A DNA stretch of 64,000 bases from Duganella alba (GCF_009674495.1 NZ_WKJN01000001.1:186001-250000), one strand, 5' to 3'; numbered from the stretch's first letter, positions 40,914 to 49,934 are shown. Made by a program: numbers and translations. The notes: a model not told the origin generated them from the sequence alone.

Positions 40914-43258
40914 TCGGCGACGGTATATCGGTCGCGGCCATCGCGTTTGGCCGTGTACAGCGCGCTGTCGGCGCGCGCCAGCAGCGCCGCCGGCGTTTCG
41001 TCATCGCCTTCATGCAGGGCCAGCCCGATGCTGGTGGTGACGTGGTGCGGCGCGCCGTGCAGCGTGAATGGCGCGTGCATGGCGTCGACGATCTTGCCGG
41101 CCAGCCGCGCCGCTTCCCCCACATTCGCCACCTGCTCGAAGACGATGACGAATTCGTCGCCGGCCAGGCGCGCCACCGTGTCCGATGCGCGCACGCTGGC
41201 GATCAGGCGGTCGGCGAACTCCTTCAGCACCTGGTCGCCGGCGCCGTGGCCCAGCGTATCGTTGATCTCCTTGAAGTAGTCGATGTCCAGGTAGGCCAGC
41301 GCCAGCGGCTTGCGGTTGCGCCGCGCGCGGGCAATCGCCAGCGGCAGCAGTTCTTCGAACATCAGGCGGTTGGCGATGCAGGTCAGGCTGTCGATCCGCG
41401 CCAGCTGCGTCAGGCGCTCTTCGATTTCCTTCATGCGCGTGGTGTCGTGCGTCAGGGAATAGATGCCGAGCACCTTGCCGTTCGCTCCCAGCTCGGGCAG
41501 GAAAGTCGTCTCCAGGGTGTGCAGCTCGTCGCCGATGCGCGCCTTCAGCTCATAGGTGGCGGCCTGGCCCCGGTAGGCCTGGTCCAGGTGCGGTTCGGCG
41601 ACGTCGTACTGGTCGCTGCCTATGCCTTCGGCCAGATGGCGGCCGATCAGCGTTTGCGGGTCGATGCCGAACCAGTGCTGGAAGGTCGCGTTCAGGAACT
41701 GGAACTTGCGCTCGTCGTCCAGGTAGGCGATCAGCACCGGCAGGTTGTCGGTCAACAGCTTGAGGCGCTTTTCGCTGGCGGCCTGCTGCAACTCGGCGGT
41801 TTTGCGCTCGGTGATGTCGAGCGCCATCAGGTAGAAACCGGACACGGCGCCGTCGGCGGCGATGTCCGGCACCATGTCGCCCATCACCTGGCGCAGGCAG
41901 CCGTTATGGTAGCCCTCGCGTTCGTAGTGCACGCGCTGGCCGCGCAGCGCCGCTTCGTTGAAGCAGGCCACGCCGGCCGCAAACTCCTTGCCCATCACTT
42001 CCTCGATGGTTTTGCCCAGCATGCTGCGCGGGTCGAGGCCCATCATGCGGCGGAAATGCTCGTTGGTGAAGCGGTAGCGCAGGTCGCTGTCGATGTAGGC
42101 GACAATGGCGGGCAGGCTGTCGGCGATGGTGCGCAGGCGCTTTTCGCTGGCGGCGATCTGCTGTTCGTACCGCTGGCGCTCGGCCATCAGCTCGTGGAAG
42201 GCCGCGCTCAACTCGCCGATTTCGTCGTCGCGCTGGCGTTGCAGCACGCCGATGCCGGCCACGCCGCTGCGTATGTCGCTGATGTTGCGATGCAGGCTGC
42301 CGAGCGGCTTGAACAGGGTCTGGATCGCCAGCCACGCCACCACGCCGGCCATGGCGGCGAAAACGGCCGCCGCCAGCATCGCGTGCCGGCGCATCTGGAT
42401 CATCGGCGCGAAGGCTTCATTCACCGGAAAACGGACGCCGATGATCCAGTTGGTCGATTGCAGGTGCTTGTACGCGTAGATGCCCTCGCTGCCTTCCTTG
42501 TTGACGGCTTCGGTCCAGCCTTCGAAGCCGCGCAGCGCCATTTCGGTGGCGCGGTTGTAGCCGGGTCGCGCATTGATGTGTTCCAGCAGGCGCTTGTGGT
42601 CGGGATGATGCAGCAGGATGCCGTCGGTGGTCATGATGAACATGAAGCCCGTCTCGCCGGGCTTTTGTTCGGCGATCTGCTCCAGGAACACGGAGTTGGT
42701 CAGGTCGATGCTCCCGCCCAGCAGCATCACGGTGCGGCCCTGCGCATCGCGCACGGGTTGCAGAATCATGATCGAGGGCAGGCCGGTCAGCACGCTTTTG
42801 TAGGGTGGCGAAATCACTGTCTTGCCGCCGGCCAGCGCATTTTCCAGATAGGCGCGGGCACGCGGATTGAGCGCCGGCGTGGCTTCGACATGATCGCCTT
42901 CGGTATGCAGCAGCGCGCCCTGGCGGGTGAAGATGTGCAGGTTGAGGAATTCCTTGCGCGCCACCGGATTGCGGTCGACAAAGACCTGCATGGCGGCGGG
43001 ATCGTTGCCGGCTGCCAGCGGAATGGTGTCGGCCAATGTAGCCAGCAGCACTTTGCGGGCGGCGATCTGCGCGTCGACCTGCGCGGCGGCGGACGACAGC
43101 AGCGCGAACTGCTGGTTGCCGATCACGCTTTTCATGTCGCGTTCCGCCAGCAGCAGCGCCACCAGCGTGACGATCAGCGTGGCCGCCAGCACCAGCATGA
43201 CCACCACCACGGTCATGCGGAATTTGAGGCTGCGCGGTAGCGTTGCAAAAACGGCCAT
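40910..43258 (-). CDS. Sensor diguanylate cyclase: dCache-HAMP-PAS-PAS-GGDEF
   Basis: The 782-residue inner-membrane protein has spans near 12-36 and 308-330 flanking a large periplasmic dCache domain, then HAMP, two PAS domains (about 385-500 and 510-620) and a GGDEF domain. The active-site motif is LAGDEF (near 699), an accepted active variant. An RxxD inhibitory site (RASD) sits nine residues before it, so product feedback is likely. dCache domains often bind amino acids or other small molecules. It probably makes cyclic di-GMP in response to an external ligand. It overlaps the barrel-protein gene by four bases at the 3' end. Confidence 0.92.
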   Translation of the reverse strand: MAVFATLPRSLKFRMTVVVVMLVLAATLIVTLVALLLAERDMKSVIGNQQFALLSSAAAQVDAQIAARKVLLATLADTIPLAAGNDPAAMQVFVDRNPVARKEFLNLHIFTRQGALLHTEGDHVEATPALNPRARAYLENALAGGKTVISPPYKSVLTGLPSIMILQPVRDAQGRTVMLLGGSIDLTNSVFLEQIAEQKPGETGFMFIMTTDGILLHHPDHKRLLEHINARPGYNRATEMALRGFEGWTEAVNKEGSEGIYAYKHLQSTNWIIGVRFPVNEAFAPMIQMRRHAMLAAAVFAAMAGVVAWLAIQTLFKPLGSLHRNISDIRSGVAGIGVLQRQRDDEIGELSAAFHELMAERQRYEQQIAASEKRLRTIADSLPAIVAYIDSDLRYRFTNEHFRRMMGLDPRSMLGKTIEEVMGKEFAAGVACFNEAALRGQRVHYEREGYHNGCLRQVMGDMVPDIAADGAVSGFYLMALDITERKTAELQQAASEKRLKLLTDNLPVLIAYLDDERKFQFLNATFQHWFGIDPQTLIGRHLAEGIGSDQYDVAEPHLDQAYRGQAATYELKARIGDELHTLETTFLPELGANGKVLGIYSLTHDTTRMKEIEERLTQLARIDSLTCIANRLMFEELLPLAIARARRNRKPLALAYLDIDYFKEINDTLGHGAGDQVLKEFADRLIASVRASDTVARLAGDEFVIVFEQVANVGEAARLAGKIVDAMHAPFTLHGAPHHVTTSIGLALHEGDDETPAALLARADSALYTAKRDGRDRYTVAD

Positions 43259-43381
43259 GTTGCGGATGGTGGTCTGCGGTGAATTCAGTATGTCATACCC
43301 TGATGGGCAAAACCAGCAGGTACAATGCGCGCTGCGGCCGCGCCACAGTCGGCGTGCCGTTCTTTACAAGGGATGCGGATT

Positions 43382-44035
43382 ATGCTGCGGGCGATTTTGT
43401 GGGATAACGATGGGGTGCTGGTTGATACCGAGCAGCTGTTTTACGAGGCCAACCAGGAGTTGTTCCGCCCCTTCGGCCTGGAACTCAGCGCGCAGCATTT
43501 CTTCGACTGGTATCTGGCCGATAACTGCGGCGCGTGGCATCTGCTGGAGCCGCAACTGACGGCCGAGCAAATGGACGCGGAACGCAGCGGCCGCAATGTG
43601 CGCTATGCGGCGCGGCTGGCGTCCGAACATATTCCCGCCATCGACGGCGTGGCCGAGGTGCTGGCCGCGCTGGCGCCGCGTGTGCGCATGGGCGTGGTCA
43701 CCAGTTCCAACAGCGATCACTTCGAGATCATCCACCAGCGCCTGGACCTGCGCCGGTATTTTGAATTCGTGCTGACGCATGAGTCGTACACGCACAGCAA
43801 ACCGTCGCCGGAGCCATATCTGCTGGGATTGCAGCGCCTGGGCGTGGGCGCCGACGAGGCGCTGGTGGTCGAGGATTCGCCGCGCGGCCTGCAGGCGGCG
43901 ACGGCGGCCGGCATCCGCTGCATCATCCTGCGCAATGCGCTGACGCGGCACCATGACTTTCCCGGCGCCTGGCGCGTGGTCGACACCATGGCGCAGGTGC
44001 GGGCCGAGGTGGAAGCACTGATGGCCGAGGCCTGA
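43382..44035 (+). CDS. HAD-superfamily phosphatase (beta-phosphoglucomutase-like)
   Basis: The 217-residue cytosolic HAD hydrolase has the nucleophile motif WDNDGVLVDTE (Asp8, Asp10), motif II VVTSSNSDHF (near 106), motif III Lys in HSKPSPEPYL (near 139) and motif IV VVEDSPRGLQAA (near 163). The helical cap after residue 20 resembles phosphoglycolate phosphatase and beta-phosphoglucomutase. The ATG at 43382 follows AAGGG by nine bases. The glycosyltransferase gene begins one base after its stop, so the two are probably cotranscribed. The substrate is not known. Confidence 0.87.
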   Translation: MLRAILWDNDGVLVDTEQLFYEANQELFRPFGLELSAQHFFDWYLADNCGAWHLLEPQLTAEQMDAERSGRNVRYAARLASEHIPAIDGVAEVLAALAPRVRMGVVTSSNSDHFEIIHQRLDLRRYFEFVLTHESYTHSKPSPEPYLLGLQRLGVGADEALVVEDSPRGLQAATAAGIRCIILRNALTRHHDFPGAWRVVDTMAQVRAEVEALMAEA

Positions 44036-44036
44036 C

Positions 44037-45221
44037 ATGGCGCACATCCACCTCTGCTGGGAACTGGGCGGCGGACTGGGACACGCCGGCCGTCTGAAAA
44101 TGCTGGCGCAAGCCTTGCTGGCGCGCGGCCATCGCGTGACCATGAGTTTGCGCGATCTGATGCACACGCATGCGCTGCTGGCCGACCTGGATGTGCCGAA
44201 GCTGCAAGCGCCGGTGTGGCTGCATGACGCGGTTGGGCTGCCGTCACCCGGCAATCTGGCGGAGATCCTGTTCCGCTGCGGCTACCTGGAACCCGCCGCG
44301 CTGCATGGCGTGGTGGGCGGCTGGCGCGCGATGTTCGCGCTGCTGCAGCCGGATCTGGTGGTGGCCGACTTTGCGCCGACCGCCTTGCTGGCCGCGCGCA
44401 GCATGGGCTTGCGCACTGCGTCGGTTGGCAATGGCTTCAACACGCCGCCGCGCGGACAACCGCTGCCGGCCTTGCGGCAGGCGCCGGCCGAACGGCTGGC
44501 GGCGTCGGAAGCGCGCATGCTGGCGACCGCCAACGCGGTGCTGGCGGCGTTTGGCGCCGAGCCTTACACGCAGGCGGCGGACGCCTTCCTTGGCGGCTTG
44601 CCGCTGCTGTGCACCTGGCCGGAGCTGGACCACTATGCGCGCGACGCGGCCGGCGAGCAGTGGCTGGGACCGAACTTCGTCGACGAGGGCGGCCTCGCGC
44701 CGTACTGGCCGGAAGGCGAGGGCGCAAAGGTGTACGCCTATCTGAAAGCATCGCATCCGGCGCACGGCGCGGTGCTGAAGGCACTGGTGGAAGAGGGCTG
44801 CCGCGTGCTGGCTTATGTGCCGGAAGTGGCGGCCGGCGCGCCGCCGCCGGTGGTCAGCGAGCGTTTGCTGTACGCCGATGCGCCGCTGGCGCTGGCGCCG
44901 ACCCTGGCGGCGGCCGACCTGTGCGTCTGCCACGCGGGAGAAGCCACGCTGGCGCAGGCGCTGCTGGCCGGCGTGCCGTTGCTGATGCTGCCGTCGCATG
45001 CCGAACAATTCCTCACTGCGCGCCGCGTCGCCATGTCCGGCGCCGGCTATAACGCGGCCTTGCTGGCGCCTGCCGCCGACTGGCGCGCGGCGGTGCGCGG
45101 TGTGCTGGACGAGGCGCGCTATGGCGCGGCGGCGCAGGCCTTCGCCGCGCGCCGCCAGGGCTTTGACCAGCGGCGCATGAACCAGCAGCTTAGGGTGCTG
45201 CTAGAGCGGCATTTGGTTTAG
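44037..45221 (+). CDS. Glycosyltransferase, UDP-glycosyltransferase (MGT/GT1-like) type
   Basis: The 394-residue protein has an N-terminal GT-B pattern (HLCWELGGGLGHAGRLKMLAQ) with a glycine-rich loop, and a C-terminal donor-binding motif CHAGEATLAQALLAGVPLL near 297, like the HxGxxT signature of GT1 enzymes. It probably transfers a sugar from an activated donor. It is tightly coupled to the upstream HAD phosphatase gene. The 3' end overlaps the convergent chemoreceptor gene by 32 bases. Donor and acceptor are unknown. Confidence 0.8.
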   Translation: MAHIHLCWELGGGLGHAGRLKMLAQALLARGHRVTMSLRDLMHTHALLADLDVPKLQAPVWLHDAVGLPSPGNLAEILFRCGYLEPAALHGVVGGWRAMFALLQPDLVVADFAPTALLAARSMGLRTASVGNGFNTPPRGQPLPALRQAPAERLAASEARMLATANAVLAAFGAEPYTQAADAFLGGLPLLCTWPELDHYARDAAGEQWLGPNFVDEGGLAPYWPEGEGAKVYAYLKASHPAHGAVLKALVEEGCRVLAYVPEVAAGAPPPVVSERLLYADAPLALAPTLAAADLCVCHAGEATLAQALLAGVPLLMLPSHAEQFLTARRVAMSGAGYNAALLAPAADWRAAVRGVLDEARYGAAAQAFAARRQGFDQRRMNQQLRVLLERHLV

Positions 45222-46794
45222 CGCGGCGGGTGGTGAGCGCGCTACGGCCTTCGCCATCGAGCTTGAAGACGCTGACCGCGTTCACCAGATGCGAGGCCTG
45301 TTCCTGCATGGTCACGGCGGCGGCGGACGCCTGTTCCACCAGCGCGGCGTTTTGCTGCGTGGTCTGATCCATCTCGGTGATGGCGCCGTTGATGTGTTCA
45401 ATACCGGATAGCTGCTCCTGGCTGGCGGAGGCGATTTCGCCCATGATGTCCGTGACGCGGCGCACGCTGGCGACGATCTCCTCCATCGTGGCGCCGGCTT
45501 GGTCCACCAGGCGCGCGCCCGCATCCACCTTGTCGACCGAGTCGCCGATCAGTTCCTTGATCTCCCTGGCGGCGGCGGCCGAGCGCTGCGCCAGGTTGCG
45601 CACTTCGGTGGCCACCACGGCGAAGCCGCGGCCTTGTTCGCCGGCGCGCGCCGCTTCCACCGCCGCGTTCAGCGCCAGGATGTTGGTCTGGAAGGCGATA
45701 CCGTCGATCACGCCGATGATGTCGACGATCTTGCGCGACGAGGCGTTGATCGACGCCATGGTGTCCACCACCTGCGCCACCACCGCGCCGCCTTTGCCCG
45801 CGACGTCGGACGCCGACTGCGCCAGTTGGTTGGCCTGGTTGGCGTTGGAGGCGTTCAGCTTGACGGTGGACGTCAGTTCCTCCATCGACGATGCGGTTTC
45901 TTCCAGCGAGCCGGCCTGGCGTTCGGTGCGCTCCGACAGGTCCAGATTGCCGGCGGCGATTTCCGCCGACGCGGTGCCGATCGAATCCGTGCCCTTGCGC
46001 ACTTCGGACACGATGCCGATCAAGCTGGCGTTCATCTCGCGCAGCGCGGCCGACAGCTGGCCGACTTCATCGCGGGTGCGTACCTGGATGTCCGAACTGA
46101 GGTCGCCGCCGGCCACGGTGCGCGCCACGCGCACCGCGTAGCTGATCGGCCGCACGATGCTGCGCGTGACGTACCAGCCGGCGAACACGCCCAGCGCGGC
46201 GCCGGCCACGCCCAGCGCGATCATCAGCGCGCTGGAGAAGCTGGCGGTGTGCTGCGCGCCGTCGCTGGAATCACGCATCAGCTGCACCTGGAATTCAATC
46301 AGCTTGTCCAGCGCGGCGATGTAGGCCGCTTGCGCCGGACGCACTTTTTGCAGCAGCAGGACGGCGGCGGCCTGCTTGTCGCCCGCCTTGACGGCGTTGA
46401 CCATCTGGTCGCGCAGCGGCGAATAGGCGGCGCGGGCCTCGCCGAGCTGCTTGAACAGCGCCAGTCCCTGCGGCTGGTGCAGCACGCCGCCCAGCTTGTC
46501 GAGCAGCGTACCGATTTCCTGGCTGCGCTGGGCGATGGCGGCGTATTCCGCACCGGCTTCGGCGGCGTCAACCAGCAGCAGGTCGCGCAAGCCGCGCGAT
46601 TGCTGCGAAACGTGGTCTTTCACGTCGTTGAGCAGGCCGATCTTCATGTAGCGGTCATTGATCGTCAGATTGACTTCATTGCTGGTGGCGCGCAGCCCGA
46701 GCGCGCCGACCACCACCACAATCGCCATCAGCAGCGTGGACAGCGAGAACGCGATTGTCAGCCGGTGACCGATCTTCAGATTGGAGATATTCAT
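45190..46794 (-). CDS. Methyl-accepting chemotaxis protein (4HB type)
   Basis: The 534-residue chemoreceptor begins MNISNLKIGHRLTIAFSLST with span 1 near 12-33, a four-helix-bundle periplasmic domain (about 35-188), span 2 near 190-210, HAMP, and a signalling domain with the tip [18 protein letters not shown] near 368. It lacks a C-terminal CheR pentapeptide. It shares its design with the receptor at 9444-11069. It is transcribed away from the candidate small RNA at 46943. The ligand is unknown. Confidence 0.94.
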   Translation of the reverse strand: MNISNLKIGHRLTIAFSLSTLLMAIVVVVGALGLRATSNEVNLTINDRYMKIGLLNDVKDHVSQQSRGLRDLLLVDAAEAGAEYAAIAQRSQEIGTLLDKLGGVLHQPQGLALFKQLGEARAAYSPLRDQMVNAVKAGDKQAAAVLLLQKVRPAQAAYIAALDKLIEFQVQLMRDSSDGAQHTASFSSALMIALGVAGAALGVFAGWYVTRSIVRPISYAVRVARTVAGGDLSSDIQVRTRDEVGQLSAALREMNASLIGIVSEVRKGTDSIGTASAEIAAGNLDLSERTERQAGSLEETASSMEELTSTVKLNASNANQANQLAQSASDVAGKGGAVVAQVVDTMASINASSRKIVDIIGVIDGIAFQTNILALNAAVEAARAGEQGRGFAVVATEVRNLAQRSAAAAREIKELIGDSVDKVDAGARLVDQAGATMEEIVASVRRVTDIMGEIASASQEQLSGIEHINGAITEMDQTTQQNAALVEQASAAAVTMQEQASHLVNAVSVFKLDGEGRSALTTRRAKPNAALAAP

Positions 46795-46906
46795 GATTCG
46801 TTATATTTATAGTTGCCAGTGAGAATGTAAAGTTTAGTCGGAAAATAAATGCCAGCCTAGTAATATTCCTTAATAGAATTAATATAGTTCCATGGCGCGC
46901 AACAGC

Positions 46907-46936
46907 TTGTAATGCACCGCTGTCCAGATGTATAAT
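46907..46936 (+). promoter_or_regulatory. Sigma-70-type promoter of the candidate small RNA
   Basis: TTGTAA (46907-46912), an 18-base spacer and a perfect TATAAT (46931-46936) form a good housekeeping promoter pointing into an interval with no gene. A start point near 46943 is predicted. Confidence 0.6.
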
Positions 46937-46942
46937 TACAAG

Positions 46943-47034
46943 TAGTGTTGCCGCATTTGAAATGAAAACATTGCCTTGGTAGGGCTGGATGTTTTTGAGA
47001 GGGCCGGCGTTCGATTGAACGCCGGCCCTTTTTG
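46943..47034 (+). ncRNA. Candidate small RNA ending in an intrinsic terminator
   Basis: A strong promoter (46907-46936) and a strong terminator (47000-47033) enclose about 92 bases with no gene of normal size. The upstream chemoreceptor gene is on the other strand, so the terminator does not belong to it. The nuclease gene downstream has its own -10-like box (TAGAAT, 47052-47057) after the terminator. The 3' end (13-base stem, four-base loop, TTTTTGTTT) looks like that of an Hfq-binding RNA. A six-codon frame starts at 46962 (MKTLPW). The identity is unknown, and I recognise no Rfam family. Confidence 0.55.
47000..47033 (+). terminator. Intrinsic terminator with 13-base stem
   Basis: AGGGCCGGCGTTC (47000-47012) pairs perfectly with GAACGCCGGCCCT (47017-47029) around the loop GATT, followed by five T residues. 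On the minus strand no T-run follows, so it works in the plus direction. It is the clearest intrinsic terminator in the window. Confidence 0.85.
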
Positions 47035-47086
47035 TTTCCTGAGTGCTCCGCTAGAATGCCGCCGACCTCATCAACACTAGGAAACC

Positions 47087-47872
47087 ATGCAACTGATACA
47101 GCGTTCCGTGGCCGCCGCCACGCTGGTGTGCGGCCTGCTGGCCGCCGGCCTGGCTGGCGCCGGCGAATGCCCGGCTTTTTACGTCGACGGCCGTTTGCCG
47201 GAAATCCGCAACACCAAGATGGCGGCCGCCACCACCGAGCTGTGCTACGGCGTGTTCGGCGTCATGCATTCCGGTATCACCCGCACGCCGCTGTGGTCGG
47301 CCGAGCATCTGACGGCGCACAACGTCGATGCCGCCAAGACCCTGTCGCGCGAGAATTCCTTCCATCCCGAAGCCCGTCTGCCGGCCAATTACCGCGCCGA
47401 GCTGTCCGATTACGCCCGCAGCGGCTACGACCGTGGCCACATGGCGCCAAACGGCGACATGCCGGACCGCGAGACGCAGCACGAAAGCTTCACGCTCGCC
47501 AACATGGTGCCGCAGGACGGCGATGTGAACCGCCACATCTGGGCCGGCATCGAAGGCGTGGTGCGCAAGATGGCGCAGAAGGAGGGCGACCTGTACGTGA
47601 TCACCGGCCCGGCCTTCATCGGCGGCAATCTGCGCAAGGTCGGCAATGTGCTGGTGCCGAGCCATGTGTATAAACTGGTGTACAGTCCACGCCAGCAGGC
47701 CGGCGCCGCGTTCTTCATCGCAAACAGCGACGGCGCGCAATACGAGATGCTGAGCATCGCCCAACTGGAAGAGCGGGTGGGCATCAATCTGCTGCCGTCG
47801 CTGACGCCGGCGCAGAAAGCGGTGCTGCTGCGGGTGCCCAAAGTGCGTCAACGTAAAGACGGGAGCAAGTAA
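47087..47872 (+). CDS. Exported DNA/RNA non-specific endonuclease (NucA type)
   Basis: The 261-residue protein has a signal peptide (about 1-25, cut near AGA-GECP) and a beta-beta-alpha-metal nuclease domain with the signature DRGHMAPNGDM (His near 118), a following Asn in TLANMVPQ and a metal-ligand Asn/Glu region (VNRHIWAGIEGVVR). These enzymes cut DNA and RNA without sequence preference and serve nutrient gain, biofilm remodelling or attack. AGGA lies a few bases before the ATG. Its stop overlaps the start of an 82-residue protein gene by one base. Confidence 0.92.
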   Translation: MQLIQRSVAAATLVCGLLAAGLAGAGECPAFYVDGRLPEIRNTKMAAATTELCYGVFGVMHSGITRTPLWSAEHLTAHNVDAAKTLSRENSFHPEARLPANYRAELSDYARSGYDRGHMAPNGDMPDRETQHESFTLANMVPQDGDVNRHIWAGIEGVVRKMAQKEGDLYVITGPAFIGGNLRKVGNVLVPSHVYKLVYSPRQQAGAAFFIANSDGAQYEMLSIAQLEERVGINLLPSLTPAQKAVLLRVPKVRQRKDGSK

Positions 47873-48120
47873 TGAGCAAATTCGTTCCGTATCAAAATGA
47901 GTCGGATGTGCTGCATGTCGGCGGCCTGACGGTGGAAAACCGCCTGGACCGCATCACCATCAGCGGCGATATCGACCTGACCGCCGACCAGGCCGGCCTG
48001 GCCGACGCCCGCGCGCTGCAACGGTTGCTGGCCGATGTGGTCGCCAAGCTGGAAGCGCAGTCGCTGCCGGCCAGGCTGCCGCCGGCGGCGACGACCATCG
48101 TGGCCAACCCTTTTGACTAG
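47872..48120 (+). CDS. Small acidic protein coupled to the nuclease gene
   Basis: The 82-residue product has no signal peptide and is net acidic (about 11 Asp/Glu against 7 Lys/Arg). It begins MSKFVPYQNESDVLHVGGLT and has a helix near residues 42-64 (DARALQRLLADVVAKLEAQ). I do not recognise a family. Its ATG overlaps the nuclease stop (TAATG), so the two are translated together. A small acidic cytosolic protein next to a non-specific nuclease recalls the NuiA inhibitor of Anabaena NucA, but there is no sequence evidence for that role. Confidence 0.65.
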   Translation: MSKFVPYQNESDVLHVGGLTVENRLDRITISGDIDLTADQAGLADARALQRLLADVVAKLEAQSLPARLPPAATTIVANPFD

Positions 48121-48218
48121 CTTGTTGCGTGAAAGCATCCTTTTGTGCGATCGATCGCTAATGAATCGCAGGAAATGTTATTCTCCAAAGACTTGTTTAA
48201 CTGCCTGAAGACTGTGTC

Positions 48219-49934
48219 ATGAGCCTCACAACCGGAAATAATTCGATCGATTCGCTGGTCTCCAGCAGCTGGAACGCCAACGCGGGTCAGGCGGTTACCT
48301 TGACCTACAGCTTTTTGACCAGCGTGCCGAAAGACGCGACGGCCGATGACGCCAACGGCTTTGCGGCGATGGACGCGACGCAGCAGCAGGGCGTGCGCAC
48401 GGCAATGGCGGCCTGGGCGGCGGTGGCCAACATCACCTTCCGCGAAGTATCGTCCAACGGCGAGATTCAGCTGGGCACCAACGACCAGGGCAACGGCAGC
48501 AGCGGCTATGCGTATTTGCCGGAGACGGGTATTGGCTCGGTCCAGCTGTACACCAACAACCGGGACGCCTTCAATTTCAGTTTTGCCGCCGGCGATTTCG
48601 GCATTGCGGTGCTGATCCACGAGCTCGGCCATACGCTGGGTTTAAAGCATCCGGGCGATTACAATTCCACGGGCGGCAGTATCGACGGCCCGTTCCTGCC
48701 GGCCGCCACCGACAATATCGATTACTCGCAGATGTCGTACATCGTCGGCTCGGGGTTCAAGCTGAACGGCAATTACGGCATCACGCCGATGCTGTACGAC
48801 ATCCAGGCCATGCAGTACCTGTATGGCGCGAACATGACGTACCACACCGGCGCCGACACCTACAGCTTCAGCAAGGACGCGGCGCTGCAATGCATCTGGG
48901 ATGCGGGCGGCACCGACACCTTCGACTTTTCCGCCTGCCGCGACGCCACGATCATCAACCTGAACGCCGGCACGTTCAGCTCCACCGCGCCGGGCTACAA
49001 CAACATTTCCATCGCCTACAACGTGACGATCGAGCGCGCCATTGCCGGCAGCGGCGGCTCGACCATCTACGCCAATGCGGCGGGCAACGTCATCACCGGC
49101 GGCGCCGGCAATGACGTGATTTACGAAGGCGCCGGCAACGACCAGATCACCGGCAACGGCGGCAGCGACACGGTGGTGTTCGGCAAGGCGCTGGCGTCCT
49201 ACACGCTGGCAGGCGACCTCGGTACGTTGAGCGTCAGCGGCGACGGCGTCGATACCTTGCAGGGCATCGCCAAGCTGCAATTCAGCGACACCAGCATCCT
49301 GCTGTCGAACTACAGCGCGCTGGTGGCCGGCACGGCCGGCAACGATGTGCTGACCGCCGGCGCCGGCAACCAGCTGGTCGTCGGCGGCGCAGGGGTGGAT
49401 ACGCTGAAACTCAGCGGCAGCGTGAGCAACTATTCGCTGTCGGTCAGCGGTTCGACGGTGACGCTGAAGGATTTGAGCGGCAGCGGCGTCACCGACCTGC
49501 TGAGTGGCGTGGAACGCCTGAATTTCGCCGACGGTTCGCTCGCGCTCGATACGCTGGGTTCCGCCGGCACCGTCTACCGGCTGTACAGCGCGGTATTCGC
49601 CCGCGCCCCCGATGATGCCGGACTCGGCTACTGGCTCAACGCGATCGACAAGGGCGCGCCAACCTTGATCGTTGCGAACAGCTTCGTCAACAGCAAGGAA
49701 TTTACCGACCTGTATGGCCCCAACGCGACCAACGCGACCTTCGTCACGGCGCTGTATAACAACGTGCTGCACCGGACGCCGGATGCTGCCGGCGTGGACT
49801 ACTGGGTGCAGGTGCTGGCCACCAGCGGCACGCGCGCCGATGTGCTGCTGGGCTTCTCGGATTCGGTCGAAAATATCCACACGATGAGCGAGATCATCCC
49901 GGTCGGCATTCCCTACACGCCTTACGTCGCCTGA
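48219..49934 (+). CDS. Serralysin-like RTX metalloprotease with DUF4214 domain
   Basis: The 571-residue secreted protein has no N-terminal signal, as expected for type I secretion. It has an M10-type metzincin domain with HELGHTLGLKH (about 134-144) and a Met-turn (DYSQMSYIV, about 168-176). RTX-like glycine/aspartate repeats follow (GGAGNDVIYEGAGNDQITG, about 293-311, and a second weak set near 370-390), then a DUF4214 domain (about 445-545, YSAVFARAPDDAGLGYWL; LHRTPDAAGVDYWV). The repeats bind calcium. No type I exporter genes are nearby. The 3' end overlaps the convergent GGDEF gene by 13 bases. Substrate and exporter are unknown. Confidence 0.88.
   Translation: MSLTTGNNSIDSLVSSSWNANAGQAVTLTYSFLTSVPKDATADDANGFAAMDATQQQGVRTAMAAWAAVANITFREVSSNGEIQLGTNDQGNGSSGYAYLPETGIGSVQLYTNNRDAFNFSFAAGDFGIAVLIHELGHTLGLKHPGDYNSTGGSIDGPFLPAATDNIDYSQMSYIVGSGFKLNGNYGITPMLYDIQAMQYLYGANMTYHTGADTYSFSKDAALQCIWDAGGTDTFDFSACRDATIINLNAGTFSSTAPGYNNISIAYNVTIERAIAGSGGSTIYANAAGNVITGGAGNDVIYEGAGNDQITGNGGSDTVVFGKALASYTLAGDLGTLSVSGDGVDTLQGIAKLQFSDTSILLSNYSALVAGTAGNDVLTAGAGNQLVVGGAGVDTLKLSGSVSNYSLSVSGSTVTLKDLSGSGVTDLLSGVERLNFADGSLALDTLGSAGTVYRLYSAVFARAPDDAGLGYWLNAIDKGAPTLIVANSFVNSKEFTDLYGPNATNATFVTALYNNVLHRTPDAAGVDYWVQVLATSGTRADVLLGFSDSVENIHTMSEIIPVGIPYTPYVA

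Noticed and set aside
40568-43240. Plus-strand frame of 890 codons opposite the sensor diguanylate cyclase
   Set aside because: It has low-complexity composition and is fully antisense to a dCache-HAMP-PAS-GGDEF protein.
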